From Brachymonas wangyanguii (GTDB taxonomy: Bacteria > Pseudomonadota > Gammaproteobacteria > Burkholderiales > Burkholderiaceae_C): DNA of 64,000 nucleotides. The notes below the pieces were generated by a model. That model did not search any database and was not told the origin of the DNA. It saw nothing but the letters and a program-made list of their open reading frames with translations. The stretch is taken from contig NZ_CP173677.1 of assembly GCF_045055315.1 (NCBI RefSeq), positions 1,364,001 through 1,428,000 on the forward strand, given 5' to 3'. Made by a program: the position numbers and the translations under genes. Shown here piece after piece: positions 1 through 6,921 of this stretch. Numbering within the stretch: the stretch's first letter is position 1; each line of letters starts with the position of its first letter.

Positions 1-156
1 CACGCGTTCGTCGTAGCCGCGGGCAAAGTCGCCACTGCCGGGGCGCTCCACCTTGATCACGCGTGCGCCCAGGTCGGCCAGCTGGCGCGAGCAGAACGGA
101 GCGGCAATCGCGTGCTCCAGCGAAACCACGGTAATGCCATCAAGAGGTCGTTGCAT
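1..156 (-). CDS. CoA transferase, CaiB/BaiF (class III) family, N-terminal fragment
   Basis: Only the first 52 codons are inside the window; the gene runs off the left edge. The N-terminus (MQRPLDGITVVSLEHAIAAP, then a stretch with QLADLGARVIKVERPGSGD) is the conserved start of class III CoA transferases, which move CoA between two carboxylic acids. It follows the acyl-CoA dehydrogenase gene by 12 bases on the same strand, so it is probably the last visible gene of the operon that begins at the carrier gene. Its likely job is to activate the imported acid as a CoA thioester. Donor and acceptor cannot be read from this fragment. Confidence 0.85.
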   Translation of the reverse strand, partial: MQRPLDGITVVSLEHAIAAPFCSRQLADLGARVIKVERPGSGDFARGYDERV

Positions 157-168
157 GCTGGCCTCCGC

Positions 169-1329
169 TCAGTAGGACTTGGGCAGACCCAGGATGTGCT
201 CTGCCACGTAGCCGTAGATCATGTTGGTGGAAATCGGCGCGACCTGGTACAGGCGCGTCTCGCGGAACTTGCGCTCCACGTCGTATTCGCAGGCAAACCC
301 GAAACCGCCGTGCGTCTGCAGGCAGACGTTGGCCGCTTCCCAGCTTGCCTTGGCGGCCAGGTACTTCGCCATGTTCGCTTCGGCGCCGGCGTTCTGCATG
401 GCGTCGATTTTCTCGCAGGCCTTCCAGCGCATCAGGTTGGCGGCTTCGAGTTCGATGAAGGCATCGGCAATCGGAAACTGCACGCCCTGGTTCTGGCCGA
501 TCGGGCGGCCGAACACGACGCGCTCCTTGGCGTAGCGCGCGGCGCGGTCGATGAACCAGTAGCCGTCACCGATGCACTCGGCGGCGATCAGCGTGCGCTC
601 GGCGTTCAGGCCGTCCAGAATCGTGCGGAAGCCCTTGCCCAGCTCACCCAGCAGGTTCTCCTCCGGGATCTCCAGGCTGTCGAAGAACAGCTCGTTGGTT
701 TCGTGGTTGACCATGTTCAGGATCGGCTGCACTGTCAGGCCGTTGCCGATCGCCTGCTTCAGGTCCACCAGGAAGCAGGACAGGCCATCGGTCTTTTTCT
801 GCACCTCGGCCAGCGGCGTGGTGCGTGCCAGCAGGATCATCAGGTCGCTGTGCTGGATGCGCGAGATCCACACTTTCTGGCCATTGATGACCCAGCGGCC
901 ATCCTTTTTCACGGCGGTGGTCTTGAGCTTGGTGGTGTCGCTGCCGGTGGTCGGCTCGGTCACGGCCATGGACTGCACGCGCAGTTCACCGCTGGCGATG
1001 CGCGGCAGGTAGAGCTGCTTCTGCGCTTCGGTGCCGCTGCGCACGATCGCGTTCATCACGTACATCTGGCCGTGGCAGGCGCCGGAGTTGCCGCCGGAGC
1101 GGTTGATCTCTTCCATGATGACCGAGGCTTCGGCCATGCTCAGCCCGGCGCCGCCATACTGCTCGGGAATCAGCGCCGACATCCAGCCGGCTTCGGTCAG
1201 TGCCTGCACGAACTCCTCGGGGTAGGCGCGCTGTTCGTCAATTTGGCGATGGTATTCGTCGGGGAAGGTGGCGCACAGGCTGCGCACGGCATCGCGGATG
1301 TCCTGGTATTGGTCGGTGGTAGTCGTCAT
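169..1329 (-). CDS. Acyl-CoA dehydrogenase family protein
   Basis: A 386-residue FAD flavoenzyme of the acyl-CoA dehydrogenase family, introducing a trans double bond next to the thioester. Family signatures are AVTEPTTGSD (residues 122-131), a flavin-contacting WVINGQKVWIS (146-156) and QTHGGFGFACEYDVER (338-353). The usual C-terminal catalytic Glu (motif YEGT) is absent: the sequence there is YQVAPIST (361-368). A Glu sits instead at residue 244 (GLNAER), the place used by isovaleryl- and long-chain acyl-CoA dehydrogenases. The ATG at 1329 is preceded by GGAGACAG; a longer frame upstream lacks this. The gene lies between the hydratase and CoA transferase genes. Substrate is unknown; a branched or dicarboxylic acyl-CoA is plausible. 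Confidence 0.9.
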   Translation of the reverse strand: MTTTTDQYQDIRDAVRSLCATFPDEYHRQIDEQRAYPEEFVQALTEAGWMSALIPEQYGGAGLSMAEASVIMEEINRSGGNSGACHGQMYVMNAIVRSGTEAQKQLYLPRIASGELRVQSMAVTEPTTGSDTTKLKTTAVKKDGRWVINGQKVWISRIQHSDLMILLARTTPLAEVQKKTDGLSCFLVDLKQAIGNGLTVQPILNMVNHETNELFFDSLEIPEENLLGELGKGFRTILDGLNAERTLIAAECIGDGYWFIDRAARYAKERVVFGRPIGQNQGVQFPIADAFIELEAANLMRWKACEKIDAMQNAGAEANMAKYLAAKASWEAANVCLQTHGGFGFACEYDVERKFRETRLYQVAPISTNMIYGYVAEHILGLPKSY

Positions 1330-1369
1330 GTCTGTCTCCTGGAGAATCGGTATCGGAATATGAGGGTGT

Positions 1370-2248
1370 TCAGGCCAGTTCGGCCTGGGCCTGCATGGTG
1401 AGCCAGCCTTCGTGGTCTTGCGCCCACAGCTGCACGGTCTTGCCGTCAGGCTGCAGGCGGCCACAGACGCGGAAGGGCTGGCCATCAAAAGTCGGGCGCA
1501 CGGCGCGGAAGCTGAAGCTGCGCACCTCGGCATCGGGCAGCTGGCGCAGCAACAGATCCATCAGCAGGGTGGCGATCAGCGGGCCATGCACCACCAGGCC
1601 GGGATAGCCTTCTTCCTGCTGCGCATAGCTGCGGTCGTAGTGGATACGGTGGCCGTTGAAGGTCAGCGCCGAGTAGCGGAACAGCAGCAGCGGGCTCGGA
1701 TCGATCTCGCGCTGCCAGTCTGCGTCCTGTTCGGCGGCGACCGGGGCCGGGGCTGCAGCGCCGGGGGTCGCGGCTGCGCGGTAGACGATGTGCTGCTTGT
1801 CCGTCAGCGCCAGTCCCTGGGCGTTGTGGATATCGTGCTGCACGGTCACGAATACCAGCTCGCCGCTGCCGCCTTGCTTGTGCTGCACGGAAGCGATGCG
1901 CGAGTGGCGCTCGATGGCATCGCCGGCGCGCAGCGGATTGCCGGGCTGCCACTGCAGCGCGCTACTGGCCCACATGCGACGCGGTAGCGGCACCGGTGGC
2001 AGCAAGCCGCCACGCCGGGCGTGGCCATCGACGCCGGCAGCCGAGGTCTGGTAGAGCGGCTGGAACGCCAGCCAGTGTGCCAGCGGCATCGCCTGGCTGC
2101 CAGCCTGCAGCGCAGCGGCATCGTGGTCCAGCGTCACGGCCAGCGCGCGCAGCGTCTGCAGGCTCAGGTTGTCGCTGGCGGTTTCGCTGCGATCCTGCCA
2201 GGCCTGCAGCGGCGTGAACCAGTCGGGAAGGGAAGTAGGGGCGTGCAT
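1370..2248 (-). CDS. MaoC/HTD2-like acyl-CoA hydratase (FAS1-like dehydratase domain)
   Basis: A 292-residue double hot-dog protein. The N-terminal half (about 1-145) has the degenerate FAS1-like dehydratase fold, with PLYQTSAAGVDGHARRGG followed by a PPVPLPRRMWA stretch. The C-terminal half carries the MaoC hydratase motif around FNGHRIHYDRSYAQQEEGYP (about 193-212), with the Asp and His expected for catalysis. Close family members hydrate mesaconyl-C4-CoA, itaconyl-CoA or beta-hydroxyacyl thioesters. It is transcribed after the carrier gene (28-base gap) and before the dehydrogenase gene. With the CoA transferase and dehydrogenase next door, a role in breakdown of a C4-C6 branched or dicarboxylic acid is inferred. 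Confidence 0.8.
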   Translation of the reverse strand: MHAPTSLPDWFTPLQAWQDRSETASDNLSLQTLRALAVTLDHDAAALQAGSQAMPLAHWLAFQPLYQTSAAGVDGHARRGGLLPPVPLPRRMWASSALQWQPGNPLRAGDAIERHSRIASVQHKQGGSGELVFVTVQHDIHNAQGLALTDKQHIVYRAAATPGAAAPAPVAAEQDADWQREIDPSPLLLFRYSALTFNGHRIHYDRSYAQQEEGYPGLVVHGPLIATLLMDLLLRQLPDAEVRSFSFRAVRPTFDGQPFRVCGRLQPDGKTVQLWAQDHEGWLTMQAQAELA

Positions 2249-2276
2249 GAAGCTGTCTCCGGTGATCGCTCAGGTC

Positions 2277-3626
2277 TTAATGGTGGTCGCGGTCCAGATG
2301 GGTGTTCTGGCTGGCGTGCGGCAATTGCAGCGAGCAGACCAGCAGCATCACTGCCATGGCCGCCACATACCAGAAGTAGATCCCGGCCATGTTCTGTGTT
2401 TTCAGCCACAGGGCGATGTATTCCGCGGTGCCGCCGAACATGGCGTTGGCCACTGCGTACGGCAGGCCGACACCCATGGCGCGCACACCGATCGGGAACA
2501 GCTCGGCCTTGAGCAGGCCGCTGATGGAGGTATATAGGCTCATGCCCAGCAGCATGAACACCATCAGTGCCAGGGCGATCCAGGGGTCTGTGGTGTGACC
2601 CAGCAATTGCAGCACCGGTACCGTGAAGACGATGAAGAAGGTGCTGAAGGCCAGCATCTGCTTGCGGCGGCCGATCTTGTCGGACAGGATGCCGAACAGC
2701 GGCTGCAGGATCATGAAAATGAAAAGGGCGGCCGTCATGATGTTGCTGGACAGCTTCGGATCCATGTGGGCGGTGTTCACCATGTACTTCTGCATGTAGG
2801 AGTTCAGCGTGTAAAACAGCAGCGATCCTCCGGCCGTAAAGCCCATCACCAGCAGGACTTCGCGCGGATGCTGGAACATGCCGCGCAGCGTGCCGGCATG
2901 CGCGTGGTCCCGGTGTTGTCTGTTGGAGCTTTCATGCATGCCGCGGCGCAGCACCAGCGCTATCACGGCCACAGCAGCCCCGATATAGAACGGAATCCGC
3001 CAGCCCCAAGCGCGCAACTCGTCGGCGCTGAGCACATACTGCAGGATGGCGACCACCATCACGGCGAGCAGCTGTCCGGCAATGATGGTGGCGTAATGGA
3101 AGGAGCCGTAGAAACCCCGCGTGCGGGCAGTAGCCACTTCGCTGAGGTAGGTGGCGCTGGTGCCGTATTCACCGCCAACCGACAGGCCTTGCAGCAAACG
3201 GGCCACCAGCAGCAGCACCGGAGCCCAGATGCCGATCTGGGCATAGGTCGGAATTACCGCGATCATCAGCGAACCCAGGCACATCAGCATGACGGACAGG
3301 ACCATGGACTGGCGGCGGCCCTTGCGGTCGGCGATGCGGCCAATCAGCCAGCCACCGACCGGGCGCATGAAGAAGCCGGCGGCAAAGATGCCGGCCGTGT
3401 TCAGCAGCTGCGTGGTGGGATCGCCCGAGGGGAAGAAGGCGGGCGCGAAGTAGAGTGCGGTAAATGCGTAGGCAAAAAAATCGAACCATTCCACCACGTT
3501 GCCCGAACAGGCCACGAGAATGGACTTGAGGGCCGCCTTGGGCGGGTGCTTCGATTCGGAATCGGGTGCGGAATCTGAGGGGGTGACGGGTAAGGCGATC
3601 TGCCCCGTCAGGGTGCTGGTGTTCAT
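2277..3626 (-). CDS. MFS transporter, metabolite:H+ symporter (MHS) family
   Basis: A 449-residue, 12-helix major facilitator carrier in the inner membrane. The N-terminal VVEWFDFFAYAF (residues 44-55) and the loop GRIADRKGRRQS (96-107) are typical of the MHS branch, which includes the alpha-ketoglutarate and shikimate/proline-betaine permeases. These import organic acids or zwitterions with protons. The start at 3626 has GGAGACAAAC just upstream; longer frames run into the regulator promoter. It is the first gene of the operon and is divergent from the LysR gene, so it is probably induced by its own substrate or a metabolite of it. Confidence 0.88.
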   Translation of the reverse strand: MNTSTLTGQIALPVTPSDSAPDSESKHPPKAALKSILVACSGNVVEWFDFFAYAFTALYFAPAFFPSGDPTTQLLNTAGIFAAGFFMRPVGGWLIGRIADRKGRRQSMVLSVMLMCLGSLMIAVIPTYAQIGIWAPVLLLVARLLQGLSVGGEYGTSATYLSEVATARTRGFYGSFHYATIIAGQLLAVMVVAILQYVLSADELRAWGWRIPFYIGAAVAVIALVLRRGMHESSNRQHRDHAHAGTLRGMFQHPREVLLVMGFTAGGSLLFYTLNSYMQKYMVNTAHMDPKLSSNIMTAALFIFMILQPLFGILSDKIGRRKQMLAFSTFFIVFTVPVLQLLGHTTDPWIALALMVFMLLGMSLYTSISGLLKAELFPIGVRAMGVGLPYAVANAMFGGTAEYIALWLKTQNMAGIYFWYVAAMAVMLLVCSLQLPHASQNTHLDRDHH

Positions 3627-3754
3627 GTTTGTCTCCTGGCCTTGGTCCTTGTTTGTCATATGGCTGTTCGATGACAGCAACGCGATTCTTGACCTTTGCC
3701 CGACATACGTGAAATACTTTATCAACCTATCCGTTATCAGAAAAAGATATAGCA
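3627..3754. promoter_or_regulatory. Divergent control region between the carrier operon and its LysR gene
   Basis: A 128-bp gap between divergent starts, the usual arrangement for a LysR regulator and its target. The part next to the LysR start (3715-3750) is AT-rich, and the hexamer TTATCA occurs twice there (near 3719 and 3734). I see no clear LysR T-N11-A dyad and no confident -35/-10 pair, so the role is inferred from gene arrangement. Confidence 0.45.
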
Positions 3755-4690
3755 ATGGATTTGCGCCAGCTCAGGTATTTCATCGGTGTCTGTGAAGCCG
3801 GTAGCGTGCTGCAGGCGTCAAGCCGCCTGCATATCGCCCAGCCGGCGCTCAGCCAGCAGATCGCCGCGCTGGAAGACGAGCTCGGCATCCAGCTGTTTGT
3901 GCGCACCAGCCGCGGCATGCTGCTGACCGAAGCTGGCATGCTGTTCCGCGAGCATGTGGATGGCATCCTGACCAGCGTACAGCGGGCGCGCCAGGCGATG
4001 CGTGACTTTGGTGCCACGCCGCACGGCGAGGTGGCGATCGGCTTGCCCACCACGGTCGCGTTGGTGGCGGCAGTCCCCTTGCTCACGGCCTGCCGCGCAC
4101 GCTATCCGGAGATCCGGCTCAAGCTGATCGAAGCCTATAGCGGGCATCTGGGCGAGAGGCTGCAGACCGGTCGGCTGGACCTGAGCATCCTGTTTGGCGA
4201 AGACAAGGAGCCGGAACTGCACAAGCTGCCCTTGCTCGACGACCGACTCGTCCTGCTGACCACGGCGCAACAGCGGCCGCGACGCAAGCGCATTGCCCTG
4301 GAAGCGCTACCGGACTGGCCTCTGGTATTGCCAGGGCAGGGCCACGGCTTGCGCCGCATCATCGATGCCGCCTGCCAGCCGCTGGGCGTGCAACTGCAGG
4401 TCGTGGCAGAAATCGAATCGCTCGGCAGTGTCAAGAAGGCCGTCATGGCCGGTATCGGCGGCACCATTCTGCCGATGAGCGCGGTCGCCCAGGAACTGCA
4501 GTCGGGTCAGCTATACGCCACCGAGCTGCAAGACCTGTCGATGCTGCGCCGCGTGGTGTGTGCTACCAGTTCGGTGCGGCCAGCCACGGCGGCAGCCAAG
4601 GCGGTGCAGGAGCTGCTAGTCGAGGTGCTGCGTGGCATGGTGGAGCGGGGGGAGTGGCCGGGGAGTTGGGTGGGGCCGGAGGCTTCCTGA
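3755..4690 (+). CDS. LysR-family transcriptional regulator
   Basis: A 311-residue LysR-type regulator. The winged helix-turn-helix is at residues 1-60, including SSRLHIAQPALSQQIAALED and GIQLFVRTSRG. The rest is the periplasmic-binding-protein-like effector domain (about 90-295). Such regulators usually activate a divergent operon when an effector binds. Here the neighbour is the carrier/hydratase/dehydrogenase/CoA transferase operon, so this is its probable activator, with the imported acid or its CoA ester as likely effector. No sequence feature identifies the ligand. Confidence 0.9.
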   Translation: MDLRQLRYFIGVCEAGSVLQASSRLHIAQPALSQQIAALEDELGIQLFVRTSRGMLLTEAGMLFREHVDGILTSVQRARQAMRDFGATPHGEVAIGLPTTVALVAAVPLLTACRARYPEIRLKLIEAYSGHLGERLQTGRLDLSILFGEDKEPELHKLPLLDDRLVLLTTAQQRPRRKRIALEALPDWPLVLPGQGHGLRRIIDAACQPLGVQLQVVAEIESLGSVKKAVMAGIGGTILPMSAVAQELQSGQLYATELQDLSMLRRVVCATSSVRPATAAAKAVQELLVEVLRGMVERGEWPGSWVGPEAS

Positions 4691-4739
4691 AATCCTCGAA
4701 CACAGCCTGACGACGAATAGATGAAAAAATTTCTGCGCC

Positions 4740-4769
4740 TTGCCAAAAACACAAAAAACGCGCTACAAT
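4740..4769 (+). promoter_or_regulatory. Promoter of the tRNA-Gly gene
   Basis: TTGCCA (4740-4745) and TACAAT (4764-4769) are separated by 18 bases and lie 12 bases before the tRNA. This is a good sigma-70 type match. The A-rich spacer fits a strong stable-RNA promoter. Confidence 0.7.
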
Positions 4770-4781
4770 AAATGCTTCAGC

Positions 4782-4857
4782 GCGGGAATAGCTCAGTTGG
4801 TAGAGCGCAACCTTGCCAAGGTTGAGGTCGCGAGTTCGAGCCTCGTTTCCCGCTCCA
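4782..4857 (+). tRNA. tRNA-Gly(GCC)
   Basis: A 76-base tRNA with encoded CCA. The acceptor stem GCGGGAA (4782-4788) pairs with TTCCCGC (4847-4853). The anticodon stem CAACC/GGTTG encloses the loop TTGCCAA with anticodon GCC at 4815-4817. The T arm carries GAGTTCGAGCCTC. It has its own promoter and is followed by an intrinsic terminator. Confidence 0.98.
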
Positions 4858-4869
4858 TATTCCAGAACA

Positions 4870-4894
4870 AGGGAAGCTTCTGCTTCCCTTTTTC
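4870..4894 (+). terminator. Intrinsic terminator after tRNA-Gly
   Basis: AAGGGAAGC (4870-4878) pairs with GCTTCCCTT (4883-4891) around a 4-base loop and runs into a T tract. It separates the two tRNA genes, so tRNA-Cys is probably transcribed from its own promoter. A TACAAT box at 4914-4919 fits that, though its -35 is weak. Confidence 0.8.
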
Positions 4895-4929
4895 ATCAGT
4901 CAGCACGCTGGCTACAATGGAACCACTTT

Positions 4930-5003
4930 GGCGCGATAGCAAAGCGGTTATGCAACGGATTGCAAATCCGTCTAGTCCGGTTCGACTCCGGATCGCGCCT
5001 CCA
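4930..5003 (+). tRNA. tRNA-Cys(GCA)
   Basis: A 74-base tRNA with encoded CCA. The acceptor stem GGCGCGA (4930-4936) pairs with TCGCGCC (4993-4999). The anticodon arm CGGATTGCAAATCCG carries anticodon GCA. The T arm is CCGGTTCGACTCCGG. An intrinsic terminator follows 20 bases downstream. Confidence 0.98.
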
Positions 5004-5023
5004 AAGAAAACCACAGCAACTTC

Positions 5024-5062
5024 AAGCACTTAGCGGTGAAAGCCCTAAGTGCTTTTCTTTTT
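5024..5062 (+). terminator. Intrinsic terminator after tRNA-Cys
   Basis: AAGCACTTAG (5024-5033) pairs with CTAAGTGCTT (5045-5054) and is followed by TTCTTTTT. This is a strong hairpin plus T tract closing the tRNA pair. Confidence 0.85.
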
Positions 5063-5093
5063 GTGGCGGCACAGCACCTTCAGATGAAAACCC

Positions 5094-5333
5094 TTATTCT
5101 GCCAAGTGGCGATTGACGGTTTTCTCCAGCACGGATTGCACGGCTTCAGCAAGCTCGCGCATGGCAGCCATCACATCGTCGGGAGCCGATACCGGTTGCC
5201 CTTGTTTTGTTCCGGCTTCCCAGTAGTTCCAGGAGCGCAGTGTCACTTTGCCGACATGCTCGGCACACCATGTGGCGCTGTGCCCGCTCAAATCACGCAA
5301 CTGGCGCAGGGAAAGATGGTCATGGATTGACAT
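5094..5333 (-). CDS. Small helix-turn-helix protein resembling YdiL/DUF1870 regulators
   Basis: A 79-residue protein. The core LSLRQLRDLSGHSATWCAEH, then a RSWNYWEAG stretch and VSAPDDVMAAM, resembles the DUF1870/YdiL group of small DNA-binding proteins, in which a helix-turn-helix is followed by an RxWxxWExG signature. That assignment is from memory of the motif. A GTG start at 5378 would add 15 residues and overlap the upstream gene by 8 bases; neither start has a strong ribosome site, and the ATG just before the conserved core is used here. It follows the unknown gene at 5371-5718, so the two are probably co-transcribed. Confidence 0.6.
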   Translation of the reverse strand: MSIHDHLSLRQLRDLSGHSATWCAEHVGKVTLRSWNYWEAGTKQGQPVSAPDDVMAAMRELAEAVQSVLEKTVNRHLAE

Positions 5334-5370
5334 GTCGTTTTGTTCCGGGTTGTCTGTTGGCTTCTGGTCT

Positions 5371-5718
5371 TCAATCACCCAGCATGCACACGTAATAGAT
5401 AAACGGGATGGTACCCGCCGGCAAGGTGTCCGGTAGTTTTTGTCCTTCCTGCATGGCGTCGAGACACAGCCGGATGCGATGGATCGGATTCAGCAGGTTC
5501 AGCCATTCCGGCACAGAACCGAACTGATCCTTGTAACGCCGGGAGATGGCGTACGTCCATCCCATACCGTGGGACCAGCTGAAGCGAAAGGTCACCTGCA
5601 AACCGCCATCGAGTACCAGGGACTGCTTGAAATTCCCACCCAGGCGTTGCATACACAGGGCTTCGATCCGCTGCTTGAGTTGCTTCAGCGGCATGATGGT
5701 GTGTGTCGTGTCAGTCAT
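5371..5718 (-). CDS. Hypothetical protein
   Basis: 115 residues, no family recognised. It is soluble, with an N-terminal basic segment (KQLKQRIEALCMQRLGG) and an aromatic-rich middle (SWSHGMGWTYAISRRYKDQF). No signal peptide or membrane helix is visible. The start at 5718 is chosen for the AGGAG seven bases upstream; an in-frame extension to 5772 lacks such a site. It is followed by, and possibly overlaps, the small helix-turn-helix gene. The pair sits just after the two tRNA genes, a common landing place for accessory DNA, but no integrase or direct repeat is visible. Confidence 0.6.
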   Translation of the reverse strand: MTDTTHTIMPLKQLKQRIEALCMQRLGGNFKQSLVLDGGLQVTFRFSWSHGMGWTYAISRRYKDQFGSVPEWLNLLNPIHRIRLCLDAMQEGQKLPDTLPAGTIPFIYYVCMLGD

Positions 5719-5800
5719 GTCGGCGCTCCTGGTGATGAAAACAAGACCTACGGTAACCAGGTGCAGTCGCACGGCATGAGACTGTCAATGCTGCGGAGGC

Positions 5801-6733
5801 CTACAGCAGCACCGCATGCCCGACCACCCGAACCACCATCCCCACCAGGGACCCTAGCGCCGCATACTTCCAGACCGCAGCAATACGCCGGCCGGAGGAG
5901 ATCAGCACGGCAATGCCGGCCAGGTCCAGTGGCGTCAGCAGCCAGCCGGCGGACAGGTTGATCAGGGCGGCATCGACCTGGCCAGCGCGGTGCAGTTCGG
6001 ACATGACGGCCAGCATGGCGCTGCCGCCGGCCAGGTACTTGGTCAGCGTGGGTAGTACCAGTACCGGATCGATATGCAGCAGGGTCAGCAGCGGCGTCAG
6101 CACCCCGGTGAGCCAGTCAATGCTGCCGCTGCGCTGCAACAAGCCGACCACCACCAGCGCCAGCACCATAATCGGAATCGCCCCCAGCGCAATCTTGAAG
6201 GCTTCGGAGCCGGCGGCGTTGATCACGTCCAGCAGGCCCTTGCCGCCGCTGACGGTGGCGTGGTTCAGGCCGTCGGGAGTGGGTGCTTCTTCATCGGGCA
6301 GCTTGCGCCCGATCAGGTGCCAGGTCACGGCGGCTGCCACCAGGCCGCCGATGACAGACAGCAGCAGCGTCACGCCAATCTCCAGGCCCATCGCCATCAT
6401 CGGGAACGAGGCATTGGCCTGTGCCATGGCAAACACCATGGCCAGCGTGGCGGCAATCTGTCGTTGCGAGATCCCGCGCTGGTCCATGATGCTGAGCGTG
6501 GCCACCGGTGCGGCAAAGCTGACCAGGCTGACTTGCAAGGCGGCAAAAATGCCAAGCCCGCCCAGGCCAAAGGGTCGCAGCACTGGCGTGAGTTTCTGCA
6601 CGATCCAGTCCAGCCAGCCATGCGCTTCCATCAGCCGCATCAGGAACAGCATGACGATCATGATGGGCAGCATCACGAACAGCGAGAATTCGATACCGGC
6701 GCGGCCGGCTTGCATGATGATGTCGATCAGCAT
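5801..6733 (-). CDS. Nucleoside recognition (Gate) domain membrane protein
   Basis: A 310-residue polytopic inner-membrane protein with about eight hydrophobic segments in two similar halves (residues 15-140 and 175-305). Conserved-looking stretches are FAAPVATLSIMDQRG in the first half and PTLTKYLAGGSAMLAVM in the second. This two-Gate layout is that of nucleoside-recognition/spore-maturation-like proteins, thought to move nucleosides or small solutes, but no substrate is established. It is monocistronic and divergent from the L,D-transpeptidase gene. Confidence 0.75.
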   Translation of the reverse strand: MLIDIIMQAGRAGIEFSLFVMLPIMIVMLFLMRLMEAHGWLDWIVQKLTPVLRPFGLGGLGIFAALQVSLVSFAAPVATLSIMDQRGISQRQIAATLAMVFAMAQANASFPMMAMGLEIGVTLLLSVIGGLVAAAVTWHLIGRKLPDEEAPTPDGLNHATVSGGKGLLDVINAAGSEAFKIALGAIPIMVLALVVVGLLQRSGSIDWLTGVLTPLLTLLHIDPVLVLPTLTKYLAGGSAMLAVMSELHRAGQVDAALINLSAGWLLTPLDLAGIAVLISSGRRIAAVWKYAALGSLVGMVVRVVGHAVLL

Positions 6734-6921
6734 GAACGGGGCAGGGGGAGTCGCCAGGGCAATGCGTGATCATGTACCTGTTTGCGACCGATTTTTGTGG
6801 AGATGGCTTCGGGTAAGCCCGAATCCTACACCGACGCGCTGAACGCGCGTGCTACATTGATAGCCATTTCGTGGCACTTTCCTGGGTGTCACCGTGATCC
6901 CTGATACGTATGGAGTCGTGT

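Noticed and set aside
4782..5003. tRNA genes as an attachment site of an integrated element
   Set aside because: I found no integrase gene and no direct repeat of a tRNA 3' end downstream, so the two small genes cannot be called an island on this evidence.
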